Shown here piece after piece: positions 33,791-42,777 of a stretch of DNA of 64,000 bases; position 1 is the stretch's first letter; each line of letters begins with the position of its first letter. The stretch is taken from NCBI GenBank assembly GCA_009379915.1, contig WHSV01000002.1:24510-88509 (forward strand), read 5' to 3'. A program made the position numbers and the translations under genes. This DNA comes from Actinomycetota bacterium (GTDB lineage Bacteria > Actinomycetota > CADDZG01 > WHSQ01). The notes under the pieces were generated by a model. The model was not told where the DNA came from. It made no database searches and saw only the letters and a program-made list of their open reading frames with translations.

Positions 33791-33970
33791 GCAAGTCAAA
33801 CCCGGCATCAAACGAGCGGAATTTGGTTGCACGCCCGGCCCTGGCGGCTTTCGTGGCCAAGAACACTGCTCCATGCGACAGCTCATGGACGATGAACGCG
33901 AGCAAGCGGAAAGCGGGCCCCCGAGACGAGACCCCCGACCAACTTTTCCCCGTTGATGCCGCCTTGGGTT

Positions 33971-34726
33971 TTAGGCCCGGCGCGTCGAGGCCGAGCGCCC
34001 CGCGAGGCCTCGAGCCACGACCACCCCGAAGCCCAGCAACAGCCCGATTAGAAACGTCATCAGGTACACGCGCACATACGGGGTGTCGTCCGAGGTCGGT
34101 TCGTTCGGTCCCGCCGCGCCGCCGCCCGCATCCTCGCTCTCGGTCGGTTCGGGGCTCGGCTCCTCGGTGGGGATCGGCGTCGGGCTGGGCTCCAGCGCGG
34201 TGCCGGTTATCGCGACCCTGTAGCGGGTCTTGAACTCTCGCTTGCGAACGGGGCTCTCGCGATCCGGCCCCACGTTCCGGAAGAGCCTGAGCGAGAAGTA
34301 GAAGGTGCCCGGCTGAGCAAAGAACTCATCGTCGAAGCTGAACTCCCGTCCCTCACTTCCGACTGCGGGAGTCTTGATGCTCCACTTGTCGGAGTTGGAG
34401 ACGCCGTCGAAATACACGAGCTCGTTGGACGGCCACCGGTCTCTAAGCGGGCTGTAGATCTGCAGCTGGCCGAGAACGAACTGGTCGATTGGACCGTCCC
34501 TCTCTCCGAAGAGCTGAGCCGTAATCCTCAGGCTCTGGCCCAGGGCAAGCTCGACGCCGTAGAACAGCTCCTCGGTCAAACGAACCGTGTCCGAGTACCT
34601 GCCCCGCTCGAGAAGCGGTGCGTCGGTGAAGCTTCCGCCCCCCTGGACGGGCGTTCCCCGCTGAGCGGCGGTCGCCGGCAACGGAACCGCGAGGAGGAAC
34701 ACCGCCAGGACGAGGGCGCGCCTCAC
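33971..34726 (-). CDS. Membrane-anchored secreted protein, paralogue of the VWA protein C-terminal module
   Basis: Protein of 251 residues with a signal peptide (LVLAVFLLAVPLPATAAQ), one extracellular beta-rich module and a C-terminal anchor (YLMTFLIGLLLGFGVVVARG) after a Pro/Glu/Thr-rich linker. The module (DAPLLERGRYSDTVRLTEEL, FYGVELALGQSLRITAQLFG) aligns with the region after the VWA domain of its neighbour (SATALESGQFTDTISPGDEL, YYSVELAEGQAV). Function unknown; context at the end of the Tad operon suggests a cell-surface partner. The GTG start overlaps the upstream stop (GTGA). Terminal gene of the operon. Confidence 0.75.
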   Translation of the reverse strand: MRRALVLAVFLLAVPLPATAAQRGTPVQGGGSFTDAPLLERGRYSDTVRLTEELFYGVELALGQSLRITAQLFGERDGPIDQFVLGQLQIYSPLRDRWPSNELVYFDGVSNSDKWSIKTPAVGSEGREFSFDDEFFAQPGTFYFSLRLFRNVGPDRESPVRKREFKTRYRVAITGTALEPSPTPIPTEEPSPEPTESEDAGGGAAGPNEPTSDDTPYVRVYLMTFLIGLLLGFGVVVARGLAGRSASTRRA

Positions 34727-36060
34727 CGGGCCCCCGCCACCCTGCGTCCCGCCAGAGCACCGACCGCCGCACCAAGGAGTCCGAAGGCGATTCCTCCGAC
34801 GGCGAGCATCACGTTGTTGGACGAGTTGGAGGTGTCATCGGGGGCGGCCTGGTCGGGGTCGTCTTCGTCGGCGGGAGGCGGTTCTTCGGTCGGCGTCGGC
34901 TCGACCGCTTCTCCGGTGACATCGACGACGATCTCGACCGGGAACTCCTCGGATGGGTCTCCTTGCTCCTCGAGCGCGAGCCGCAGGTAGTAAGTGCCGG
35001 GGCTCTGTAAGTCCGGGTCGCTCGATGTCGGGTCGATGGTCTCGGAGCGAACCGCGATCGACTGGAGGCGTTCCCCCGCTGCAACCGCGGCATCGTCCGC
35101 GATGAAATCGTCCTCGGGACTCGTCAGGGTCAGGGTCAGGGTCCCGAGAAAGTCGATCTCGCCGATCGTCGACGCTGCCGCACCCACCGCCTGGCCCTCG
35201 GCGAGCTCGACCGAGTAGTAGAGCTCATCGCCGGGCGAGATGGTGTCTGTGAACTGACCCGACTCGAGGGCAGTGGCACTCGAGATCGAGTTGCCGCCGG
35301 TTACGGCGGTCCCGGACACCTCGAACTTGCGCAAGGCGCGCAACGACAATTGCGCCAGTCGATCCGCCAGCTCGGCCGAGGAGCCGGCGTCGACGTAGCT
35401 GCCCTTGGCAACGCGGGCAATGCATTGCAGCTCTCTGCGCGCGCGGGGGTCGACCTGAAACCCGACGGTGTCGATTCGCAACTCGACCCCCTGTTTCGAG
35501 ATCCTCTTGGCGACCTCGCAGGGCGGGGGTGGAGCACAGGTGTCGATTCCGTCCGACACGAGCACGATGGTGCGCTCACCCTCGGAGGGAAGGTCCCTGG
35601 CCCCCTTTTGCAGCGACAGACCGATGGGGGTGAAGCCCTTGGCGTTGAACGAGCGGATCTGCCGTCTCATCCCGCTGCGATCGAGGGGGCCGACCGGTGA
35701 GATGAGCTCGGTGTCCTTGCATCCCCGTCTCTCGTCGGTGTTCGGAATGCGATGGCCGTAGACACGAAGCCCGACCAGCGAGTCGTTGGGTAGGGCGTTA
35801 ACAACTCCGTTGAGAGCTTCCTTCGCCGCCTGGATCTTGGTGCCGCCGGCGCCGTCGCTCGCGTTCATCGACCCCGAGGAGTCCATGATCAGCAACAGAG
35901 CCGGGTCGGCCTCATCGTCCTCCTGAGCGGCGGCACGCGCAGCATTCGGCGGCGCCAGCAACAGCAGGACGAAGCCCATGAGGATCAGCGGCCTTACCGG
36001 TTTGAGGGCGGCGCTTACCAAGCGCGCCGCCACCGTGCGTGGGCTCATCGGGTGCGACAC
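34723..36060 (-). CDS. von Willebrand factor A domain protein, secreted and membrane anchored
   Basis: Surface protein of 445 residues. Order: basic N-terminus and signal segment (LILMGFVLLLLAPPNAARAA), VWA domain at about 50-230 with the MIDAS motif LIMDSSGSMNAS and later SDGIDTC, a beta-rich module at 245-385, a Pro/Glu/Asp-rich linker and a C-terminal helix (VMLAVGGIAFGLLGAAVGAL) followed by Arg residues. VWA-containing proteins occur as minor tip or adhesion components next to pili. It follows the TadG-like gene by 19 bp, and overlaps the paralogous module gene. A role in attachment is inference. Confidence 0.85.
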   Translation of the reverse strand: MSHPMSPRTVAARLVSAALKPVRPLILMGFVLLLLAPPNAARAAAQEDDEADPALLLIMDSSGSMNASDGAGGTKIQAAKEALNGVVNALPNDSLVGLRVYGHRIPNTDERRGCKDTELISPVGPLDRSGMRRQIRSFNAKGFTPIGLSLQKGARDLPSEGERTIVLVSDGIDTCAPPPPCEVAKRISKQGVELRIDTVGFQVDPRARRELQCIARVAKGSYVDAGSSAELADRLAQLSLRALRKFEVSGTAVTGGNSISSATALESGQFTDTISPGDELYYSVELAEGQAVGAAASTIGEIDFLGTLTLTLTSPEDDFIADDAAVAAGERLQSIAVRSETIDPTSSDPDLQSPGTYYLRLALEEQGDPSEEFPVEIVVDVTGEAVEPTPTEEPPPADEDDPDQAAPDDTSNSSNNVMLAVGGIAFGLLGAAVGALAGRRVAGAR

Positions 36061-36079
36061 TACCCTCGGGAGAACCTAA

Positions 36080-36988
36080 TTAGTCCTCAACAGGGACAAA
36101 CTGGATCTCGAAGACGGACGGCCCGTAGCCACTCCCGGCGAAGTCGGTGCCGATCAACCCGGGGCGGGCTCCGCCGAGATCGACATGAAGGTGGTCGAAG
36201 TGGCCCTCGGAACGCCAGATGATCCCGAAGCCCATCTCGCTCATGTGCGGGATCAGGGGATCGATGGCGGCCATCTCTGACGCGCTCTGGCCTGCGCCGT
36301 AGTTCACATCGATGGCCCCGTTGCGGTAGTGCCACGAGCCCCCCACATGACACTGGTTGCTGCACACGCCGCCGAACGCCGGGTGCTCGCCGACCTGGAA
36401 GCCAAAGGCCAGAAAGAAGCGTCCGAGGGCGACGACGTCGAGGGGGCCATCGGCGAACTCGTCCTTGAAGTCGTTCCACTCCCGGCCCGGGATGCGGCCG
36501 TTTCCGCTGTTCCCGCTGATCCCGAGGTTGGGAAGGTTGTTGCTGAGCACGAGAGGCTGAGCGTCGAGTTCGGCGCGCGACCGCTGGGCCCCCCGGTAGT
36601 CCTCGGCTTCGATTGGTTCCGCGGCCTCGCCCAGTCTTTCTTGCGTCACCACGGCAACCTGGACCTCGAGTCCCTCGCGCTCGCAGGAGGTCACGACCGA
36701 GTCGTTCCGGGCCGCGTAGTCCTCTGCCGCCGAGCACACTTGAGCGTCGCTCACGAGGAGGAGGTCCGAGTACCCCCTCTGCATCGCCATGTTCACGAGC
36801 TGGGTCCTCAGGTTCTTGGCCGCGGCAAGGGCGGCCGCGTCGGCTCCCGTCTGAGCGGTTGCGGAGAGGCCCGTCGCCCTGCCGACCTGAAAGAGGATGG
36901 CGCCCGCAGCGAGCAGGGCGGTGAACAACAAGAGGAGGACAGGCATTACCTGTCCCCCTTCTCGAGCCTTCATGAGGCCGCCTGCCAT
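36080..36988 (-). CDS. TadG-like pilus-associated protein fused to an M15-like peptidase domain
   Basis: Protein of 302 residues. The N-terminus is the TadE/TadG type (REGGQVMPVLLLLFTALLAA, then a pseudopilin-like helix and GADAAALAAAKNLRTQL). A linker of about 90 residues follows. The C-terminal 100 residues contain GSWHYRNGAIDVNY and SEGHFDHLHVDLGG, close to the His/Asp/His zinc set of M15/D-Ala-D-Ala carboxypeptidase-like domains, with two Cys (GGVCSNQCHVGG). If active it could open peptidoglycan locally for the pilus. It starts 12 bp after the pilin gene stop. Fusion status is read directly; the activity is inferred. Confidence 0.75.
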   Translation of the reverse strand: MAGGLMKAREGGQVMPVLLLLFTALLAAGAILFQVGRATGLSATAQTGADAAALAAAKNLRTQLVNMAMQRGYSDLLLVSDAQVCSAAEDYAARNDSVVTSCEREGLEVQVAVVTQERLGEAAEPIEAEDYRGAQRSRAELDAQPLVLSNNLPNLGISGNSGNGRIPGREWNDFKDEFADGPLDVVALGRFFLAFGFQVGEHPAFGGVCSNQCHVGGSWHYRNGAIDVNYGAGQSASEMAAIDPLIPHMSEMGFGIIWRSEGHFDHLHVDLGGARPGLIGTDFAGSGYGPSVFEIQFVPVED

Positions 36989-37000
36989 CCCCGCCGGGAG

Positions 37001-37213
37001 CTAGAGGCCTTCGATGAGGCTCGTGATCCGCTCGACGATGGCTCCACCGATGTCGCTGTTGGCGGCGTAGATGACACCGACCACGGCTGCGACGAACGCC
37101 AGGATTCCGACGTACTCGGCTGCGGTCTGGCCGTCCTCGTCGGCGAGGGTCTCCCGCACACGAAGGGGCATGTTCTCGAGAGCAACGTAGGTCCGAAGCG
37201 CCAGATCCTGCAT
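37001..37213 (-). CDS. Flp/Fap-type pilin
   Basis: Major pilin precursor of 70 residues. A hydrophilic leader of about 30 residues ends in the prepilin peptidase site (EDGQTAAEYVGIL: Gly at the cleavage site, Glu at +5 and Tyr at +6 as in Flp pilins), followed by the hydrophobic helix (ILAFVAAVVGVIYAAN). A very strong ribosome site (AAAAGGAGGA, 37221-37230) lies 7 bp before the ATG, consistent with high expression. It is set apart from the response regulator gene by 163 bp and probably has its own promoter. The leader is longer than in most Flp proteins. Confidence 0.92.
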   Translation of the reverse strand: MQDLALRTYVALENMPLRVRETLADEDGQTAAEYVGILAFVAAVVGVIYAANSDIGGAIVERITSLIEGL

Positions 37214-37376
37214 CGTTGTCTCCTCCTTTTGGGCTGTTGCCCGGTCCGTGAAGCACCTGCTTGGCTGGCCGACTTGACGTGCCTCACGCTAGCGATCCCC
37301 TCCTCCCGCTTCGAGGGCCCCAAGGCCCATTTGCGTCCCTGGGCCGGGCCCAAATAGCCCCTGGGCCCCCCTCGGG
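37214..37376 (-). promoter_or_regulatory. Intergenic region before the Flp pilin gene
   Basis: The 163 bp contain two GGGCCC-centred repeats after the regulator stop, a short hairpin AAGCAGGTGCTT, and the strong pilin ribosome site. No clear -35/-10 pair was found, but the gap is the only large one in the operon and points to a separate or differential level of pilin expression. Confidence 0.35.
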
Positions 37377-38021
37377 TCACGCCTCCTGCCCCTTGGGAGC
37401 AACGCCCAGATGGGCCGCGATCGCCTCCGCCCGGTTGGCGACTCCGAGCTTTGAGTAGATCCGGTTGATGTGGTTCTTGACGGTCTTCTCGCTGATGAAG
37501 AGCTCGGTGGCGATGGCTCCGTTCGACCGCCCCTGGGCCAGCAGGTTCATGATCTCGGCCTCCCGTTCGGTCAGCGCAGCCGGCCCCTCCGGCTCGGTCC
37601 CGTCGGGGCCCTCCCGGAGCGCGTCGAACACCACCGACACGACCGACGGCGAAATCACGTTGCGGCCCTCGGCGAGGCCGATCACCGCCTGCTCGAGCTC
37701 CTCGGGTGAGAACCTGCCGTGCACCATGTAGCCCGATGCTCCCGCCCTGATGGCTTGCGAGACGCGCTCCTCGTCCTCTGCGTAGGTGAGCATCATCACC
37801 TTGGCGATCTGGCTGAGAGGGCCCGCCGCGGCGATCCCGTCCATGACCGGCATGCGCACGTCGAGAAGGACGATGTCGGGCGCCACCTCATTGGCCAGTG
37901 CAATGGCCTCTTTGCCGGTTCCCGCCTCCCCGACCACTTCGATGCCGTCGGCCGCCTCCAACAGGCTCGCCACGCCGCGACGCAACACGGCGTTGTCGTC
38001 GACGATCAGGACACGCGTCAC
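37377..38021 (-). CDS. NarL/LuxR-family response regulator
   Basis: Transcription factor of 214 residues with an N-terminal receiver domain (phosphoacceptor Asp54 in VLLDVRMPVMDG, Asp8/9 in VDDN) and a C-terminal LuxR-type helix-turn-helix (LTEREAEIMNLLAQGRSNGA, LFISEKTVKNHINRIYSKLG). Its start overlaps the stop of the adjacent histidine kinase gene by 4 bp, so they are a cognate pair. Location within the Tad operon, directly upstream of the pilin gene, suggests that it regulates pilus genes. Confidence 0.95.
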   Translation of the reverse strand: MTRVLIVDDNAVLRRGVASLLEAADGIEVVGEAGTGKEAIALANEVAPDIVLLDVRMPVMDGIAAAGPLSQIAKVMMLTYAEDEERVSQAIRAGASGYMVHGRFSPEELEQAVIGLAEGRNVISPSVVSVVFDALREGPDGTEPEGPAALTEREAEIMNLLAQGRSNGAIATELFISEKTVKNHINRIYSKLGVANRAEAIAAHLGVAPKGQEA

Positions 38022-39223
38022 TGTGTGGTTCCCCTCTCCGCCGGGATGCGCTCCGGAACGGTAACCCGCACGGTGCAGCCCTCGCCGGCCGCCGATTCCA
38101 ACTCGAGATGCCCGCCGACGCGCTCGGCGCGCTCGGACATGCCGATGACTCCGAAATGACCGCCGTCCCCGAGCTCCTCGAGCTCCTTGGGGATCTCGAA
38201 TCCGTCCCCGTCGTCGGCGATGGTCAACACGATGTCGTCGCGGTCGTATCCGAGGACCACTCTGACCTTGTCGGCGTGTGCGTGGCGTTCGACGTTATGC
38301 AGGGCCTCCCGCACGATCGAAAAGAGCTCCCAGCGCGTCTCCGGGCCCGCGTCACATCTCTCGTCGGCATCGCACACGATCGCGACACCCGACCGATCCG
38401 ACCAGCTCGTCAAGAAACTGCACACTGCGGTTCCAAGCGGAACCTCGAGCATGTCCGAGCGCATGTCGGTGAGCAGCTCGCGCGCCTCCGAGCTCGCAAG
38501 GCGAGCGGCCCTAACGATCTGTTCGGACTCCTTCAGCGCTCTCACGGGGTCGCGCTTGACCCACGCCGGAAGCGACGAAGCGCTCAGCGATATCCCCTGA
38601 ATCGTCTTGGCCAGCGAGTCGTGCATCTCGCGCGCCAGCCGGGCCCGCTCACGCTCGACGACCGACACCCGTTCGGCGTCGGCCAGCTCGGCCTCGACGC
38701 GCGTTTGGCGATCGATCAGATTCCGTACGGCCGCGCCGCCGGCGGCGGACAATGGATAGAGCGCAGGCAACCCGATGATGAGTTGAAAGGTCTGAACGTC
38801 GGCGACCACCGCTCTGAGATAGAGGCCGCCCCAGTAGAAGGCGAGCATCGCCACCGAGAGGATCCCGGCCCCCTTCCACCCGTAGAGCACGCCGGCGAGC
38901 AGCGCGGTCCCCAGCGTGAAGTAGAAGAACGGGCTCTCCGCGCCGGTGGTGGTCAGGATGGCCATCGAAAGGAACATGTCGCTCACCAGGAGGCTCGGGT
39001 GGCGCAACAGAATCGGGCCGTAGCGGTCCCAGAACAGAATCGGCAGAAAGCTGGCGACCGCGGCGCCACAGAGAACTCCGAGGAGCAGCCCGAAATCGTC
39101 GACCCGGGAGGGCAACCAGAGGACCACGACCGTCAGCGCTATGAGCCGGAAGTTGAAGATCAGGCGGCACAGCGCACCCACACGCTCCATGGACAAGCCG
39201 AGTTCCCGCTCGAGCTCAACCAC
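38018..39223 (-). CDS. Sensor histidine kinase (HisKA_3/NarX-like) in the Tad operon
   Basis: Membrane kinase of 401 residues. Residues 20-165 contain about six hydrophobic segments and little extracellular sequence, so it probably senses membrane or intramembrane signals. Then a dimerisation domain with His201 (ARLAREMHDSLAKTIQGISL), and a HATPase domain with N-box (REALHNVERHAHADKVRV) and DDGDGFEIPKE. No PAS or HAMP domain was recognised. It overlaps tadC by 8 bp and the response regulator by 4 bp. Confidence 0.93.
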   Translation of the reverse strand: MVELERELGLSMERVGALCRLIFNFRLIALTVVVLWLPSRVDDFGLLLGVLCGAAVASFLPILFWDRYGPILLRHPSLLVSDMFLSMAILTTTGAESPFFYFTLGTALLAGVLYGWKGAGILSVAMLAFYWGGLYLRAVVADVQTFQLIIGLPALYPLSAAGGAAVRNLIDRQTRVEAELADAERVSVVERERARLAREMHDSLAKTIQGISLSASSLPAWVKRDPVRALKESEQIVRAARLASSEARELLTDMRSDMLEVPLGTAVCSFLTSWSDRSGVAIVCDADERCDAGPETRWELFSIVREALHNVERHAHADKVRVVLGYDRDDIVLTIADDGDGFEIPKELEELGDGGHFGVIGMSERAERVGGHLELESAAGEGCTVRVTVPERIPAERGTTQ

Positions 39224-40112
39224 CGAAGAGATTCCCGAAGTCGATGTCCGTGCCGGCGACGACGGAGGCGACGATGAGCACGATGGCCCCCGGAACGATG
39301 ACGGTGGACACGATGAGACTGACGCGCGGCGAGGCCTTCGCGGCGCGGCGTCGGGCCGCCTGGTAGAACGAGCGGCGCATGTCCTCGGCCAGGTTGCCGA
39401 GCGCGTCGGCGAGCGGAACTCCCAGCTCCTCGGCCTGCAGCAACGCGGTGACGAACTGGTTGAGCGACTCCGACGAGTTGCGGCCCCTGACCCCCTCGAG
39501 CGCCTGCCTGCGGCTCATTCCGAGTTCCATCTGCCTGAGAGCGGTCATGATCTCTTCGCTCAACGGGCCCTCGAGTGCCTCGGATACGCGTTCCAGCGCC
39601 GATCGGAAAGCTACCCCCGCCGCCACCGTCACGGCGAGGATGTCGAGGAAGTCGGGCAGGTCGCGCTCGATGCGGGCCTGGCGAGCGCGCGCCACTCCGG
39701 AGAGCCAGATGTCCGTGTAGAACCAGCCGAACCCAATGCACAGGGCGCCGAGCACAAGATTGCCGCGCAGAGCGAACAGCGCCCCCGCCCCCCCCATGAT
39801 GATCGTGTAGCCGGCCTTTCGGCCCGCGTATCCCTGAACGCTCATGCCCCCGGGTCTTCCGGCCGAGTCGAGCTTGCGTCGAATCGCAGCTCGCCTGTTC
39901 TCGCTGAGGTAGCCCATCACGCGCGGCGCAAAGCGGTCTCCGAGGTAATCGTAGAGGCGGGACACGAGGCTCGTGCGCCCGGTGGCCTCCGCGCTGCCCG
40001 GGATTGCGGTCTGGAGTCGCGATGCGGGACCCCGGTCCCGCATGAGCCGCCAGCCCCACCCGGCGAGCAGGAAGCAGGCCGTGGTCGCTCCGCCCGCGAG
40101 CAGGGGATCCAC
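39216..40112 (-). CDS. tadC: Tad secretion inner-membrane platform protein TadC
   Basis: Type II secretion F-domain protein of 298 residues. It has an N-terminal membrane segment, the conserved core RQARIERDLPDFLDILAVTV, LERVSEALEGPLSEEIMTAL, a SRRQALEGVRGRN stretch and a C-terminal hydrophobic hairpin (IVSTVIVPGAIVLIVASVVA). With TadB it forms the platform on which pilins are assembled. Start adjoins the tadB stop (1-bp overlap), so translation is coupled. Confidence 0.92.
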   Translation of the reverse strand: MDPLLAGGATTACFLLAGWGWRLMRDRGPASRLQTAIPGSAEATGRTSLVSRLYDYLGDRFAPRVMGYLSENRRAAIRRKLDSAGRPGGMSVQGYAGRKAGYTIIMGGAGALFALRGNLVLGALCIGFGWFYTDIWLSGVARARQARIERDLPDFLDILAVTVAAGVAFRSALERVSEALEGPLSEEIMTALRQMELGMSRRQALEGVRGRNSSESLNQFVTALLQAEELGVPLADALGNLAEDMRRSFYQAARRRAAKASPRVSLIVSTVIVPGAIVLIVASVVAGTDIDFGNLFGG

Positions 40113-41050
40113 TAGACCTCTACCCTCGTGACCCTGCGAATGAGCAAAAAACCGATCGCGTAGAGGCCGCCGGCGATTGACACGGCGAAAAGACCCGGGA
40201 CGGACGACGTCAGGTCGTCCAGTACACCGGGCGTGATGGTGTTCATCAGTAAGACGGTGATCGCTCCGAGGCCGGCCACCATGTAGCCGGTTGCGACCGA
40301 TCCCGCCATCACGGTCCTGATCTCGCGGGTCAGGTCGCGCCGCTGGTCCAGCGTTTCGGCCATGTCCTGAAGTGCATTGACGAGGTCGCCACCGGAGCGT
40401 TGCTGAATTATGAGGGTTGAGATGAGCACTCCCACGTCTCGTGACGGCATCCGCTGCTCGAGATTCTCAAGAGCACGTCCCACCGACTGCCCAAGTGCCA
40501 GCTCCTCGCTGACGAGCCGCAACTCCTCGGATGCGGGAGAGTCCAGCTCGTCCGCGGCCATGTCGATCGCCGCTCGGATCGCCAACCCGGCGCTCGATGC
40601 GTTCGACAGCAGCCGGGCCACCTCGGGAAGTTGAGTCACGAAGGCGAGCCTGCGCTTCTCTCTCTGCTTCTCGACCCACACGAAGCAAAGGCGCACGCAC
40701 ACGACTCCTCCGATCAGAGCGAGCCACAGGGGAACGACGAGGTTGAGAAGGAAAGTCCCGAGCGAGAAGGCTCCTGCGCTGAGCAGGAGGAAGTCGATCG
40801 TCATCATGCCAACGCCGGCGGAGCCGATGCGAATCCCAAGCGCCTGCCCGAGCGCGGTTCTCATCAGACGCCGGTCGATCCGATAGCGCAGGCGCGACGC
40901 TCGCTTCTCCGCGAGCTCGAGCGCACTCCGCTCGGCCATCGCAGCCCGCTCGGCCCGGTCCCGCAGGAACACCCGCACTGCGAGCAGGGCCACAATGGTC
41001 GTGATCAACAGAAGTCCCAACGCGACTCCGGGGCTGTCGAATTCCATCAC
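40112..41050 (-). CDS. tadB: Tad secretion inner-membrane platform protein TadB
   Basis: Type II secretion F-domain protein of 312 residues, with an N-terminal hydrophobic helix (VALGLLLITTIVALLAVRVF), a central pair of helices, the cytoplasmic F domain (FVTQLPEVARLLSNASSAGL, SEELALGQSVGRALENLEQR) and C-terminal helices. Position directly after the ATPase gene and before tadC is the standard Tad order. The start overlaps the tadA stop (ATGA). Confidence 0.93.
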   Translation of the reverse strand: MMEFDSPGVALGLLLITTIVALLAVRVFLRDRAERAAMAERSALELAEKRASRLRYRIDRRLMRTALGQALGIRIGSAGVGMMTIDFLLLSAGAFSLGTFLLNLVVPLWLALIGGVVCVRLCFVWVEKQREKRRLAFVTQLPEVARLLSNASSAGLAIRAAIDMAADELDSPASEELRLVSEELALGQSVGRALENLEQRMPSRDVGVLISTLIIQQRSGGDLVNALQDMAETLDQRRDLTREIRTVMAGSVATGYMVAGLGAITVLLMNTITPGVLDDLTSSVPGLFAVSIAGGLYAIGFLLIRRVTRVEV

Positions 41051-42390
41051 ACCGCCTCGCGCTCGGGGGCCACCGGGGCCTCGGCCGCTTCCGTGAACTC
41101 GCGCGCGATCTCCTCGCCCGACAGCTGCAGGCGCTGGCGCACGGCATCCGGCAGGGGAAAGTGTGCGAAGCGCCCTGTGGTACGCCGGTCCGGACCGATC
41201 GGATCCGGCTTGAATCCGGCGACCGTGGCGAGACGGAACTTCTCGCGCCGCTGCGAGGCGACGACCGCGATCTCGGCGACCTTGCGTTGGCCGTCGACGG
41301 TGCGCGTCAACTGGACGATGACATCGATGGCGCTGTTGATCTGATCGCGCAGCGCGTCGTAGGGGACGTTCAGGTCGCTCATCGACGCGAGGGTCGAGAG
41401 CCGAACGATCGCGTCCTCCGTGGAGTTCGCGTGCAGCGTGGCGACGGAACCCTCGTGACCCGTGTTCATTGCCTGGAGCATGTCAAGCGTCTCGGCCCCG
41501 CGCACCTCACCGACGAGAATGCGGTCGGGGCGCATGCGCAGGGAGTTGCGCACCAGGTCCCTGATCGTGATCTCGCCCTTTGCCTCGACGTTCGGGGGCC
41601 GGGACTCGAGCGAGATGACGTGCGGCTGTTTTAGCTGGAGCTCCGCCGAATCCTCGATGGTGACGATGCGTTCGCCCTCGGGGATGAACTCGCTGAGCGC
41701 GTTGAGCAGAGTCGTTTTTCCCGTACCCGTTCCTCCGGACACGATGATGTTGAACTTCGCGCGCACGAACGAGCTGATCAGGCTCGCGATGGAGTCGTCC
41801 ATGGCCCCCAGGTCCATCAGCTCTTTGAGCGAATAGGCGCGCGGGAAACGCCGAATCGTCAGCGTCGGACCGGTCAGGGCGAGAGGTGGAATGATGACGT
41901 TCACTCGTTCTCCCGACGGAAGGCGCGCATCCACCATGGGGCTCGACTCGTCGACGCGTCGGTTCACCGCTGACACGATGCGGTCGATCGTCAGATAGAG
42001 CTGGTGCTCGTCGGCGAATCGGGCGTCTACCTTCTCTAGCCGTCCGTCGCGCTCGATCCAGATGTCCGCCGGCCCGTTCACCATGATCTCCGTGATGGAC
42101 TCGTCGTTGATGAGCGGCTCGAGAACGCCCAGACCGAGCGATTCGTCGACGATCCGACGGATCATCGATGATCGCTCTGCGCTCGTGAGGACGGGGCCCT
42201 CGCGCGTCAGGATGTGGCCGACAACTCGTTCGAGGCGGGCGCGGCGCTGTGAATGACTCAGCGTCGCCAGCTCGTTGAGATCGACCTCTTCGAGCAGCTT
42301 GCGTCTGTAGAGCGCGACCGTGTGCTTCTCGCCCGAGTCGGTGACGACCTGTTCCAGGTTGTCGACCGCGATCCTGTCCTTCAGTCCCAC
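41047..42390 (-). CDS. tadA: Tad secretion ATPase TadA/CpaF
   Basis: Type II/IV secretion ATPase of 447 residues that drives Flp pilus assembly. Evidence: N-terminal helical domain ([20 protein letters not shown]), Walker [21 protein letters not shown], Asp box [16 protein letters not shown], Walker B/catalytic region [20 protein letters not shown], the His box [18 protein letters not shown]. Length and motif order are those of CpaF-type ATPases. The C-terminus is extended by about 60 residues ([20 protein letters not shown]). Confidence 0.97.
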   Translation of the reverse strand: MGLKDRIAVDNLEQVVTDSGEKHTVALYRRKLLEEVDLNELATLSHSQRRARLERVVGHILTREGPVLTSAERSSMIRRIVDESLGLGVLEPLINDESITEIMVNGPADIWIERDGRLEKVDARFADEHQLYLTIDRIVSAVNRRVDESSPMVDARLPSGERVNVIIPPLALTGPTLTIRRFPRAYSLKELMDLGAMDDSIASLISSFVRAKFNIIVSGGTGTGKTTLLNALSEFIPEGERIVTIEDSAELQLKQPHVISLESRPPNVEAKGEITIRDLVRNSLRMRPDRILVGEVRGAETLDMLQAMNTGHEGSVATLHANSTEDAIVRLSTLASMSDLNVPYDALRDQINSAIDVIVQLTRTVDGQRKVAEIAVVASQRREKFRLATVAGFKPDPIGPDRRTTGRFAHFPLPDAVRQRLQLSGEEIAREFTEAAEAPVAPEREAV

Positions 42391-42405
42391 GAATACCCCT
42401 TGATC

Positions 42406-42777
42406 TCAGTCGGTTGACGGCAGCGTTGCGGTGCGCGTGATGGCGAAGTTCTCGCTCGTGATCTGAGGCAGAACGATCGGGATCTCGACCGTGACCGTGG
42501 CCATTTCCCCATCGATCGAGGCCGTTGCCTTGTCGCGCACGAAGGGTGCAAGAGACTCGATCGCCGCGGCGCTTCCGTTGCCACCGCGTCCCTCTACCCG
42601 GCTCCCGTTCCGCGCGGCGTTCTCAGTGTTGACCGCGATATAGCCCGCGACCAGCACCTGCCACGCGAACAGTGCGGCCATGAGCAGGTACGGGAGCATG
42701 CCGATGGTCTCGAGTGATGCCGAACCGCGCTCGTCGAACCGCCTCCTGCTCTTGTGGTTGCTCATATTCCGCCTCAC
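42406..42777 (-). CDS. TadE-like minor pilin/pilus assembly protein
   Basis: Protein of 123 residues with a short basic start, the TadE-like processing region and helix (ERGSASLETIGMLPYLLMAA, LFAWQVLVAGYIAVNTENAA) and an extracellular beta-rich tail. The Ser-Leu-Glu and Glu in the helix start fit the TadE family, which supplies minor pseudopilins. It is followed by tadA after 15 bp, and its GTG/ATG start overlaps the end of the CpaE-TadE fusion gene. Its tail resembles the C-terminal domain of that fusion (VTVEIPIVLPQITSENFAI versus VTLQVPLIVPGLDSPFEVD). Confidence 0.85.
   Translation of the reverse strand: MRRNMSNHKSRRRFDERGSASLETIGMLPYLLMAALFAWQVLVAGYIAVNTENAARNGSRVEGRGGNGSAAAIESLAPFVRDKATASIDGEMATVTVEIPIVLPQITSENFAITRTATLPSTD

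Noticed and set aside
32975..33886. Minus-strand open frame of 303 codons opposite the SDR gene
   Set aside because: Codon-phase shadow of a real SDR gene; Arg/Gly/His-rich composition.
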